A stretch of 64,000 bases of DNA from positions 62,001 to 126,000 of the forward strand of contig NZ_AWXZ01000040.1 of assembly GCF_000496075.1 (NCBI RefSeq). The letters are read 5' to 3'. Positions 35,901 through 44,511 of this stretch are shown piece by piece (the first letter of the stretch is position 1; each line of letters opens with the position of its first letter). A program made the translations under genes and the position numbers. This DNA is from Lutibaculum baratangense AMV1 (GTDB taxonomy: Bacteria; Pseudomonadota; Alphaproteobacteria; Rhizobiales; Tepidamorphaceae). The notes under the pieces are model-generated. The model searched no databases. It was not told the origin of the DNA and worked only from the letters and a program-made list of their open reading frames with translations.

Positions 35901-37817
35901 ATGACGACGAGCCGGTATCACGAGGTCTACGCCGCGTGGCGCGCCGACCCGGAACGCTTCTGGGGCACCGCTGCCAGGGAGATCGTCTGGGAGACGCCGT
36001 GGGAGAAGGTCTTCGACCCCGACGCGGGCCTCTACGGGCGATGGTTCGTCGGCGCGACGTGCAACACCTGCTACAACTGCCTCGACCGCCACGTTCACGG
36101 CGGGCGCGCCTCGCAGGCCGCGCTGATCTACGACAGCCCCGTCACCGGCGCGAAGAAGCGCTTCACCTATGCGGAGCTGACCGACGAGGTCGCGACGCTC
36201 GCCGCCGTCATGCGGCGGATGGGCGTGGAGAAAGGTGACCGCGTCATCATCTATATGCCGATGGTGCCCGAGGCGGCGATGGCGATGCTCGCCTGCGCCA
36301 GGCTCGGCGCCATCCATTCCGTGGTCTTCGGCGGCTTCGCCGCGCCGGAGCTCGCGAAGCGGATCGACGACGCGGGCCCGAAGCTCATCCTCTCCGCCTC
36401 CTGCGGCATCGAGCCGAACCGCGTGGTCGCCTACAAGCCGCTGCTCGACGCCGCGATCGCCATGGCCACGAACAAGCCGCAGGCCTGCCTCGTCCTGCAG
36501 CGCGAGACACTGACCTGCTCCCTCGACGAGGGGCGCGACCGCGACTGGGCGGAGGCGATCGCCGACGCGCGTGCCGCGGGCGAAAAGGCCGACTGCGTGC
36601 CGGTGGCCGCGACCGACCCGCTCTACATCCTCTACACGTCCGGCACGACCGGGAAACCGAAGGGCGTGGTCCGCGACAACGGCGGCCACATGGTGGCCCT
36701 CAAGTGGTCCATGTCGGCGATCTATGGCCTCGAACCGGGCGAGGTCTTCTGGACGGCCTCGGACGTCGGCTGGGTCGTCGGCCATTCCTACATCGTCTAC
36801 GGCCCCCTGCTGCACGGCTGCACGACCGTCCTCTACGAGGGCAAGCCCGTGGGAACGCCCGATGCCGGGGCGTTCTGGCGGGTGATATCCGAACACGGCG
36901 TGAAGGCGTTCTTCACCGCGCCCACAGCCTTCCGCGCCATCAAGAAGGAGGATCCGCGGGCCGAGCTCCTCAAGGAGTACGACACGAGCGGGCTCAGGAC
37001 GCTCTTCCTCGCGGGCGAGCGTGCCGATCCGGACACGGTCAAATGGGCGGAGACGATCCTGGGCGTCCCCGTCGTCGATCACTGGTGGCAGACCGAGACT
37101 GCGTGGGCGATCGCCGCAAATCCCGTCGGCCTGGGGCTTCTCCCCGTCAAGCACGGCTCGCCGAGCGTGCCGATGCCCGGCTACGACGTGCAGGTGCTCG
37201 ACGAGGCGGGCCACGCCGTCGAACCGGGGAAGATGGGCTCGATCTGCATCCGCCTGCCGCTGCCGCCGGCCTGTGCTCCGACGCTCTGGAACGACGAGGC
37301 GCGCTACCTTGCGTCCTATCTCAGGGATTTTCCGGGGTACTACCGCACGGGCGACGCGGGCCATCGCGACGAGGACGGCTACGTGTTCATCATGTCGCGC
37401 ACCGACGACATCATCAATGTCGCCGGCCACCGCCTGTCGACCGGCGGCATGGAGGAGGTCCTGGCGAGCCATCCCGACGTGGCGGAGTGTGCGGTGGTCG
37501 GTGTGGCGGACGCGATGAAGGGGCAGGTGCCGGCCGGGTTCGTCGTGCTGAAGTCGGGGGTCACGCGCGATGTGGAGGAGATCGAGAAGGAACTCGTGGC
37601 CCTCGTGCGGGAGCGTATAGGCCCCGTGGCGGCCTTCCGCCTCGCCATCACCGTCGACCGCCTGCCGAAGACCCGCTCCGGCAAGATCCTGCGCGGGACG
37701 ATCCGGTCGCTGGCCGACGGACAGGAGACGGCCGTTCCGCCGACGATTGACGATCCGGCGATACTCGATGAGATTTCGACGGCACTTCGGGCGAAGGGGC
37801 TGGCCCGAAGCGTGTGA
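35901..37817 (+). CDS. Propionate/acetate--CoA ligase (PrpE/AcsA-like)
   Basis: A 638-residue AMP-forming acyl-CoA synthetase that activates a short-chain acid to acyl-CoA through an acyl-adenylate. Motifs in order: CYNCLDRHV (acetyl/propionyl class), YTSGTTGKPKGVVRD (P-loop), WTASDVGWVVGHSYIVYGPLL, DHWWQTETAW, YYRTGDAGHRDEDGY and RSGKILRG, with the catalytic, acetylation-regulated lysine at residue 595. Sequence details fit the PrpE/ACSS3 group better than AcsA. It starts at ATG 35901, 150 bp after rfbA, and probably has its own promoter. A dehydrogenase gene follows. Confidence 0.9.
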   Translation: MTTSRYHEVYAAWRADPERFWGTAAREIVWETPWEKVFDPDAGLYGRWFVGATCNTCYNCLDRHVHGGRASQAALIYDSPVTGAKKRFTYAELTDEVATLAAVMRRMGVEKGDRVIIYMPMVPEAAMAMLACARLGAIHSVVFGGFAAPELAKRIDDAGPKLILSASCGIEPNRVVAYKPLLDAAIAMATNKPQACLVLQRETLTCSLDEGRDRDWAEAIADARAAGEKADCVPVAATDPLYILYTSGTTGKPKGVVRDNGGHMVALKWSMSAIYGLEPGEVFWTASDVGWVVGHSYIVYGPLLHGCTTVLYEGKPVGTPDAGAFWRVISEHGVKAFFTAPTAFRAIKKEDPRAELLKEYDTSGLRTLFLAGERADPDTVKWAETILGVPVVDHWWQTETAWAIAANPVGLGLLPVKHGSPSVPMPGYDVQVLDEAGHAVEPGKMGSICIRLPLPPACAPTLWNDEARYLASYLRDFPGYYRTGDAGHRDEDGYVFIMSRTDDIINVAGHRLSTGGMEEVLASHPDVAECAVVGVADAMKGQVPAGFVVLKSGVTRDVEEIEKELVALVRERIGPVAAFRLAITVDRLPKTRSGKILRGTIRSLADGQETAVPPTIDDPAILDEISTALRAKGLARSV

Positions 37818-37951
37818 CCTCGCCTTTCCGCGCAGGTCGTGGGGCAACGGGTTCGTGCCTTCGGCGTTGTTGTCTGGCGGCCGACGGACGCGCGGGCCCA
37901 GAGCGGCCCCCCGCGGGCTCGGTCGGAGCCGGTTGATCGAAGGGGAGCACC

Positions 37952-38743
37952 ATGCGGTTCGAAGGCAAGGTCGCGATCGTCACCGGCGGCGCGAGGGGCA
38001 TAGGGCGGGCATGTGCCCTGCGACTGAGCGAAGAGGGCGCGCGCGTCGTCATCGCCGACGTGCTGGAGCGTGAAGGAGAGGATACCGCCGCCGAGTGCGG
38101 CGGCGCCGACGGCGAGGCGAGGTTCATCTACTGCGACGTCGGCGAGCGGCTCGACGTACGCAACATGCTGACCGAGACGCTCGAGCATTTCGGCCATGTC
38201 GACATCCTCGTCGCGAATGCCGGCATCATGCGGTCGGTACCGTTCCTCGAGGTCACCGAGGCCGATTTCGACAAGACGATGTGCGTGAACGTGAAGGGGA
38301 CGTTCCTCGTCGCCCAGGCCGTGGCTCGCCACATGGTCGAGCGGGTGGAGGCCGGCGAGGAGCCGGGCTCGATCATCACCATGAGCTCGATCAACAGCGT
38401 GGTCGCGCTGCCGAACGCCGTCGCGTATTCGGCATCGAAAGGCGCCATCTCGCAGCTCACAAAGTCGATGGCGCTGGCGCTGGCCGAGCACGGCATCCGG
38501 GTGAACGCCGTCGGGCCGGGCAGCGTGTCCACGGACATGCTCGGTGTCGGCGACAACTCCGCCATGCGCCGCAAGATCCTGGCGCGCACGCCGCTCGGCC
38601 GCATCGCCACGCCCCGCGAGATCGCGGGCGTCGTCGCCTTTCTCGCCTCCGACGACGCAAGCTACATCACCGGCCAGACGATCTATCCCGACGGCGGGAG
38701 GCTGAGCCTCAACGGGATCGTCACTCCCCCCGAGGAGGAGTAG
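37952..38743 (+). CDS. SDR family NAD(P)-dependent oxidoreductase
   Basis: A 263-residue classical short-chain dehydrogenase. The cofactor loop is VTGGARGIGRACAL, with NAG in VANAGIM, catalytic Ser in MSSINSV and Tyr/Lys in YSASKGAI. VGPGSVSTDML and the C-terminal ITGQTIYPDGG are typical. It resembles the glucose/ribitol dehydrogenase and 3-oxoacyl reductase groups; the substrate is not determinable. ATG 37952 has AGGGGAG in front. Its 3' end overlaps the convergent small gene by 23 bp. Confidence 0.9.
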   Translation: MRFEGKVAIVTGGARGIGRACALRLSEEGARVVIADVLEREGEDTAAECGGADGEARFIYCDVGERLDVRNMLTETLEHFGHVDILVANAGIMRSVPFLEVTEADFDKTMCVNVKGTFLVAQAVARHMVERVEAGEEPGSIITMSSINSVVALPNAVAYSASKGAISQLTKSMALALAEHGIRVNAVGPGSVSTDMLGVGDNSAMRRKILARTPLGRIATPREIAGVVAFLASDDASYITGQTIYPDGGRLSLNGIVTPPEEE

Positions 38744-39056
38744 GCCCCGAGGCGGCTCCGTCGGCGAGCATCCGCGCGATCTCGTCGCGCGCCTGCTCGA
38801 TCCGGTGTCGGTGGAACCCTATGAGCGGGTATTCGGCGCCGTGCGCGAGGCTGAGGAGCGCGTTGACCCGGTCGAGCTCCTCCCGTGTGCACCGTCCGGC
38901 CCGGCGGGCCGCGATCAGGCCGTCGCGGTACGCGACGATGCAGCGGACCGCACCCGCGAGCTCGGCATGGCTGATCTCCCGGCCGTCCTTCGCGAGGACG
39001 TCGTCGAGCCGCTCCCGCGCGATCCGGCCCTTCTCCCGCGCCTCTTCGGATTTCAT
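38721..39056 (-). CDS. Small hypothetical protein at the end of the formate dehydrogenase operon
   Basis: A 111-residue, charged, helical protein (MKSEEAREKGRIARERLDDVL..., then RCIVAYRDGLIAARRAG). No membrane segment or known motif. The ATG at 39056 overlaps the TGA of the NrfD-like gene (ATGA), so it is translated with the formate dehydrogenase genes; a GTG at 39065 is an alternative. The coupling suggests a role with the enzyme, for example a chaperone or assembly protein, but this is inference. The 3' end overlaps the convergent SDR gene. Confidence 0.6.
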   Translation of the reverse strand: MKSEEAREKGRIARERLDDVLAKDGREISHAELAGAVRCIVAYRDGLIAARRAGRCTREELDRVNALLSLAHGAEYPLIGFHRHRIEQARDEIARMLADGAASGPTPPRGE

Positions 39057-40078
39057 CGTGGCCACCCGGAGTTCTCGCGAGGGGACGTCTTGTGTTGCGC
39101 TGGCAGATGCTCCTCCTGCGCGAAGCGGAAATAGTCGCGCGGCCGCTCGGCCGACCGCTGGCCGAGCTTGATCGTCGCGTCGCGGCTCAGGAACCCGCCC
39201 GCGATGACGGCGGCCGCGGCGAAGAGCGCCAATCCCGGCTGGCGGTTTCCGCTCAGCCGGTAGGCCGCGTAGGCGGCGAGCGGCACCGCCCCCGCGACGA
39301 GAAGATCGGCCGTCTCACGGGTGCGGCCGGCGGTGGTTTCACGGGTCGCGCTGGCGACCTCCGCGTGCGCCCGGTGGCGCTTGTTCACTGCGGTGACGGC
39401 GATCTGGGCTCCGGCCGCCATCGCGGCGATCGCGTCGAGCCTGTCGGCGGTCTCGTGGCGCCCGCCGAGGCGCTCGCCGATCGAGAGAGCCGCCGCCGAG
39501 GTGGCGATGGAGCTCGCGGCGAACTTCGCGCCGAGGTGCCTGGGGCTCGCAGCCCAGACCGGCGTGCTCGTGGCGGAGAGGAGGGCGGCGGTGTAGGTGC
39601 CCATCGCGGCGCCGGCGACGGCTGCGGGAAGCTGTGCCGCATCCGCCGTCCGCTTCGCCGCGCGCGCGATCCGCCCGCGCCCGAGCGGCAGCTCGCCGAG
39701 CAGCGTCAGGCCCGAAAGGCCGCTGAATCCCAACAGCACGTAGGTGCCGATCGACATCGGCGAGGTCGGCCGGAAGATGCGCATCATGTTGTAGAAGCGT
39801 CGAGGCGTCCGCAGGTCGGCGACGAGGAGCGCGCCACCCGCCGCGGACCCTCCGATCGCGAGCCATCTCGCATTTCGGACGATGCCGCGCGCCTTTCGTG
39901 GAGAGGCCCGCCTGAAGAGCGTCGCAAGGACCTGTGCGCCGCCGGCGAGGCCGGCCACGCCGATATAGGCGCCGACGAGCCACTCCCAGGGCGCCGGCTT
40001 GAGGGCGGGGCGGTCGTAATAGGTCTCGCCCGCATAAGGCCGGCGGAGAGGGCGGGGCGCGTCGGAGAGGTCGTTCAT
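39053..40078 (-). CDS. NrfD/PsrC-like membrane subunit of formate dehydrogenase
   Basis: A 341-residue integral membrane protein with about eight to nine hydrophobic segments (WEWLVGAYIGVAGLAGGAQVLA, LAIGGSAAGGALLVADL, IGTYVLLGFSGLSGLTLL and others). WLVGAYIGVAGLAGG and RFYNMMRIFRPTSPMSIG are typical of NrfD-type quinone-interacting subunits. It would pass electrons from the Fe-S subunit to quinone, in place of the cytochrome b subunit of E. coli FDH-N. The ATG at 40078 overlaps the Fe-S subunit stop; the frame is open upstream but is not coding there. Confidence 0.85.
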   Translation of the reverse strand: MNDLSDAPRPLRRPYAGETYYDRPALKPAPWEWLVGAYIGVAGLAGGAQVLATLFRRASPRKARGIVRNARWLAIGGSAAGGALLVADLRTPRRFYNMMRIFRPTSPMSIGTYVLLGFSGLSGLTLLGELPLGRGRIARAAKRTADAAQLPAAVAGAAMGTYTAALLSATSTPVWAASPRHLGAKFAASSIATSAAALSIGERLGGRHETADRLDAIAAMAAGAQIAVTAVNKRHRAHAEVASATRETTAGRTRETADLLVAGAVPLAAYAAYRLSGNRQPGLALFAAAAVIAGGFLSRDATIKLGQRSAERPRDYFRFAQEEHLPAQHKTSPRENSGWPR

Positions 40079-40980
40079 CGGCGCTGGCTCCGGGCGAAAA
40101 GGGCGAAGGCCGCGGCGGCGAGCCCGGCCATCGCGGCGAGGCCCGTGCCGAGCGCGGGCGCGATCCGCTCGGCCGGCCGGGTCGGGGCGGCGGGGAGGTT
40201 GTAGAGCTCGGGCCGGTCGACGAGCAGGAAGAAGGCGTTCAGCCGCTCCAGCCCTCCCGTCGAGCCGGGGCTGCCCGGCGCGCCGTAGAGATATGCGTCC
40301 ACGACACCGCGGCCGTGGAGATCCTCGACCCGCTTGCGGGCCCGCCGGTCGAGATCCTCGATCTCGCCGAACTGGATCGAATCCGTTGGGCAGGACTTCG
40401 CACACGCGGGTTCGAGCCCGCCCTTCAGCCGGTCGTAGCAGAGCGTGCATTTGTGGGCCTTGCCGTCGAGCTCGTCCAGCTCGACGACGCCGAATGGGCA
40501 GGCCGGCACGCAGTAGCCGCAACCGTTGCAGATGTCCTGCTGGACGACGACCGTGTCGAACTCGGTGCGGAAGATCGCGCCGGTGGGGCAGGCCTCGAGG
40601 CACGGCGCATTCGAGCAGTGCTTGCACACGTCGCTCATCATCAGCCACTGGCTCTGGAAGCCCGGCAGGTCGTCCGGCCGCCGTGTCCCCTCGTGCCCCA
40701 TCCGCTCGAGGAACGTCACGTGGCGCCATGTGGTCGCGGAGAGGCGCTGCGTGTTGTCGTAGCTCATGCCGGTGAGGCCGCCGTCCTCGGCCGGCAGCTG
40801 GTTCCATTCCTTGCAGGCGACCTCGCAGGCCTTGCAGCCGATGCACAGCGTGGTGTCCGTGAAGAAGCCGTAGCGCTTGCCGGGCTCGATCGTCACGCCG
40901 GCGGTCATCTCCGCCTCGCGTGGCGGCACGTGCTCGAACTCGCTTTCGGGGGCCTGCGCCGCTCGTGCGTGAACGTTCAT
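40075..40980 (-). CDS. Formate dehydrogenase iron-sulfur (beta) subunit
   Basis: A 301-residue electron-transfer subunit with four [4Fe-4S] motifs: CIGCKACEVAC (from about residue 46), CKHCSNAPCLEACP, CNGCGYCVPACP and CTLCYDRL...ACAKSCP. A C-terminal hydrophobic helix (LGTGLAAMAGLAAAAFALFA) anchors it in the membrane, as in FdnH. YGFFTDTTLCIGC and FQSQWLMMSDVC fit the FDH family. It lies 4 bp after the selenoprotein alpha subunit and overlaps the NrfD-like gene. It carries electrons from the alpha subunit to the membrane subunit. Confidence 0.94.
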   Translation of the reverse strand: MNVHARAAQAPESEFEHVPPREAEMTAGVTIEPGKRYGFFTDTTLCIGCKACEVACKEWNQLPAEDGGLTGMSYDNTQRLSATTWRHVTFLERMGHEGTRRPDDLPGFQSQWLMMSDVCKHCSNAPCLEACPTGAIFRTEFDTVVVQQDICNGCGYCVPACPFGVVELDELDGKAHKCTLCYDRLKGGLEPACAKSCPTDSIQFGEIEDLDRRARKRVEDLHGRGVVDAYLYGAPGSPGSTGGLERLNAFFLLVDRPELYNLPAAPTRPAERIAPALGTGLAAMAGLAAAAFALFARSQRR

Positions 40981-40984
40981 GGGC

Positions 40985-43900
40985 TCATCTCCGGTGCCGG
41001 CTGCGGCGGATGCGGCCTGCCCGCACGTCGCAGGTCAGCGCCTTGTTCTCGTGCATCGACGAGTTGGCGTCGCCGACGACCGCCGTCAGGACGTTCGCGA
41101 TGTCGCCCGTCGCGTAGCCCTCCCAGCCGAAGTGCCACGGCATGCCCACCTGGAAGATGTGGCGGCCGTCGATCTCGAAGGGCTTCAGCCGCTCGGTGAC
41201 GAGCGCCCGTGTCTCGACCTCGCCGCGCGGCGTCGAAAGGACGATCCAGTCGAGGTTCCGAACGCCGATCTGCCGCGCAAGCTCCGGCGGGATCTCGGCG
41301 AAGCCTTCGGGCTGCAGCTCGGCGGTGTGGGGCACGCCGCGTGTGGGCGTGCCGCCGGAATGGTGCTCCGTCAGCCGGTAGGTCGTCAGCACGTGAGGAA
41401 AGCGCGGGTCTCCGAGGGCGTGGAGCGGATTGTCCTCGCGCGCCCATTTCTTCGCGACCGGGCTGTCCTGCTGCGCGTGCAGCGGGTTCCGCACCGGGCT
41501 CTGGACCGGCTCGTAGTGCGTCGGCAGCGGCCCGTCCTTCAGGCCGGAGGGGCTGAAGATCTGGCTCCTGCCGTCCGGCATCATGATGAAGGGCTCGTCG
41601 CCGCCGAGCGCGTCCATCCCTTCGGGCTTCTTGTCCCAGTCCGGCCGGTAGTGGGGCGGCTTCTCCGGCTCGAAGTCGATCTCGTCGGGGCTCTGCCACT
41701 TCCCCTCCGCCTCGTCCCACCAGACGAGGCGCTTGCGCTCGGACCACGGCTTCCCGTCCGGATCCGCGGAAGCGCGGTTGTAGAGCGTGCGTCGGTTCGC
41801 CGGCCAGGCGAAGGCCCAGCCGAGATGCGTGCCGGGGCCGTCCGGCCCGTCGGGGATGCGGGAGCGGGCGCGGTTGTCGTCGTCTTCGGGATAGACGCCG
41901 CTATAGAGCCAGCAGCCGCAGGCGGTCGACCCGTCGGCCTTCAGCTCCTTGAACGAGGCGACCTGCTTCTTCTCCGGCCAGGTGTAGCCGTTGATTTCCC
42001 TCAGCACGTCGTCCGCCCGCGGCTCCTCGCGCGGGCCCTCGGCGCGGTAGTCGAGGGTGAGGTTGCGGATCGGCCGGTCGCGCTCGAGCTCCGAGTTCGC
42101 GTAGAGGGCCTTCAGGCGCTTCGCGAGATGGTACACGAACCATAGCTCCGAGCGGCTGTCGCCCGGTCCCTCGACCACGCGGTCGTGCCACTGGATGAGA
42201 CGGTGGGTGTTCGTGAAGGTGCCGGCCTTCTCCCCCGCGAGCTCTCCCGGCATGAGGAAGATCTCGGTGCCGATGTCCTCGGGCCGACGCTCGGCGCTCT
42301 GGACGAGGTGCCCCTTCCGCCAGAAGTTCGCGCTCTCGATCTCGTCGGTGTCGCGCACGACGAGCCAGTCGAGCCTGCCCAGCCCCCGCTCGACGAGCTT
42401 CGAGTTCGAGCCGCCGATCACCGGGTTCTGGCCGAGAAGGAACATGCCCTTGATCAGCCCGTCGTCGATCGCGAGCGTCATCGCGAGCTGCGAGTGGTCG
42501 CCCACGATCTTCGGTAGCCACTGGTAGCCCCACTCGTTCTCGGGGCCGACGCTGTCGCCGTACCACGCCCTCAGCAGGCTCGTGATGTATTTCGGGAAAT
42601 TGTGCCACCAGCCCGTCGGGATCGTCTCGTCGTCGAGGAACTGGTCGAAGTGCCTGGCCTGCGGCTTGAAGGCGTTCGGCTGCGGCAGGTAGCCCGGCAG
42701 CATGTTGTAGAGCGTCGGGATGTCGGTCGAGCCCTGGATGCTCGTGTGGCCGCGCAGCGCCAGGATGCCGCCGCCCGGCCGCCCGATATTGCCGAGAAGC
42801 GTCTGGACGATCGCGGCCGCCCGGATCATCTGGACGCCGGTCGTGTGGTGCGTCCAGCCGACGGCGTAGCAGATCGCGGCGGTCCGGTCGGGGCCCGAGT
42901 TCCGGGCCAGCGCCTCCGCCACCTTCAGGAACGTCTCCTTCGGGCAGCCGGTCACGCGCTCGACCATCTCCGGCGTGTAGTCTGCATATTGCCGCTTGAG
43001 GATCTGGTAGACGCAGTTCGGGTGCTGGAGCGTCGGGTCGTCCGGCGGCGGCCCCTCGTGCAGCCGCTTCGTCATCTCGGAGTAGGATTCGGCGGTGTCG
43101 AGATAATGCTCCGCCAACGCCGAGGGAATGACCATTCCCTGGTACTGCCAAGTGTCGAAGTCGTAGGAATGCTTCTCCTCGTTCCAGCCCGAGAAGAGGC
43201 CCTCGTTGCGTGCCGCCTCGATGAAGTTCTCGTCGATGATTGTCGCGAGGTTCGCGTAGCGGACCGCGTATTCCTTGAAGACGAGATCGTTCTCCAGGAT
43301 GTAGCGGATGATCCCGCCTAGGAACGCGATGTCGCTTCCCGCGCGGATCGGCGCGTGGATGTCGGAGAGGGCGCTCGTCCGGGTGAAGCGGGGGTCGGCA
43401 TGCATCACCACCGCGCCCTTCTCCTTCGCCTGCATGACGAAGCGGAAGGCGATCGGGTGATTCTCGGCCATGTTCGAGCCCATGACGAGCACGGCATCCG
43501 CGTTCGCGAGATCCCACTGCGCCATGGTCGCCGCGCCGCGACCGAACGAGGCGCCCAAACTGGGCACCGATGAGGAGTGTCAGACCCTCGCCTGGTTCTC
43601 GATCCAGACCATGCCGAGGCCGCCGGAGAACACCTTCTTGATGAGGTAGTTCTCCTCGTTGTCGAGGGTCGCGCCGCCGAGCGAGGCGACGCTCAGCGTG
43701 TGGTTGACCTGCGTGCCGTCCGGCAGCGTCTCCACGAAGGTCTCGTCGCGCGTCTTCTTCGTCAGATGGGCGATGCGGTCCATCGCCCAGTCGAGCGGCA
43801 CCTCCTCCCACTCCGTCCCGTGGGGGCGCCGGTACTTCACCTTCGTCAGGCGGTCGGGATTCGAGATGAGGGAGAAGGTCGCGGCGCCCTTAGGGCAGAG

Positions 43901-44173
43901 CGTGCCCTGGTTGATCGGGCTTCTCGGGTCCCCCTCCACGTGGATGAGCTGCCCTTCCTTCGCGTAGAAGAGCTGTGCACAGCCGACCGCGCAATAGGGG
44001 CAGATCGAGGTGCCGACCTTGTCCGCCTCCTCGAGGCGGGGGCGAAGCTGCTCCGAGGCGCTGCTGCGCGCGGCGGCGCCCTTGTGGCTTTCGCCGCGCA
44101 TCTGGCGCGGCAGCGACCAGTCCCTCAGGAAGGATCTCAGGCGCTTGCCCGGCGTGCGGCGGTTCACCGTCAT
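40985..44173 (-). CDS. fdnG: Formate dehydrogenase-N-type alpha subunit, selenocysteine-containing
   Basis: A 1062-residue molybdopterin oxidoreductase that oxidises formate to CO2. Two open frames (44173-43583 and 43579-40985) are joined by an in-frame TGA at 43582-43580 that encodes selenocysteine, residue 198, in the context NQARV-U-HSSSVPSLG, matching the E. coli FdnG active site. A hairpin at the bacterial SECIS position follows. An N-terminal [4Fe-4S] site is CPYCAVGC...CPKG. VLVMGSNMAENHP, GWTHHTTGVQ and GNIGRPGGG are family signatures. There is no hydrophobic Tat signal at the N-terminus, so the enzyme likely faces the cytoplasm. Its ATG overlaps the preceding small gene's stop. Confidence 0.95.
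43550..43568 (-). promoter_or_regulatory. Bacterial SECIS element
   Basis: Just downstream of the selenocysteine UGA, the mRNA reads GGUGCCC-AGUUU-GGGCGCC, a 7-bp stem (one G-U pair) with a 5-nt loop. Eleven bases separate the UGA from the stem, the same distance as in E. coli fdhF. The sequence between, CAC...CAUC, also matches that element at both ends. It would recruit SelB with selenocysteyl-tRNA. Confidence 0.85.
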
Positions 44174-44457
44174 GACGTCACCCTCGCTGTCGTGGAACGT
44201 GCCCCCGCCCTCCAGGCGCCCCGGGCGAAGGCGGGGTTGGTGGCTGGGAGTATGTCGTGCGCGAGGCCCGCAACCACGCCCGGCGCGTCCTCGTATCTCA
44301 CCCTGACCCGGGTACCTCGCGCGGCGAGGGGCTTCAGGTCCTGCGGCTCGAGCGGGGCGTTGCGGTGAAGGATGTAGAGCTCGGACGAGCCGTCCTCGCG
44401 CGAGAGCCGGAATCGGCCCTCCTGCACCACTGTGATGATGCCGATAGCGGTCTTCAT
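44170..44457 (-). CDS. Small conserved-looking protein of the selenium/formate dehydrogenase operon
   Basis: A 95-residue protein. I start it at ATG 44457, five bases after AGGAGAGGG; an upstream frame to 44484 is unlikely. It is largely beta in character (AIGIITVVQEGRFRLSREDGSSELYILHR, RVRVRYEDAPGVVAGLAHDIL), like a small OB- or SH3-like fold. It lies between the SelD fusion and the formate dehydrogenase alpha gene and overlaps the latter (ATGA). No cysteines and no signal are visible. Function unknown; an accessory role for the enzyme or for selenium use is suggested by position only. Confidence 0.7.
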   Translation of the reverse strand: MKTAIGIITVVQEGRFRLSREDGSSELYILHRNAPLEPQDLKPLAARGTRVRVRYEDAPGVVAGLAHDILPATNPAFARGAWRAGARSTTARVTS

Positions 44458-44511
44458 CCAGTCCCTCTCCTCGCCGAGCATCAATGTCCGGTCAGGGAAG
44501 AGGTTCCTCTT

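Noticed and set aside
34833-37847. 1004-residue minus-strand frame across rfbA and the acyl-CoA ligase
   Set aside because: Crosses two well-supported genes on the other strand; composition is typical of an antisense frame.
43580-44173. A separate 197-residue protein, i.e. two broken formate dehydrogenase genes
   Set aside because: The TGA is in frame, at the known selenocysteine position, and followed by a SECIS-like hairpin; the two halves are one gene.
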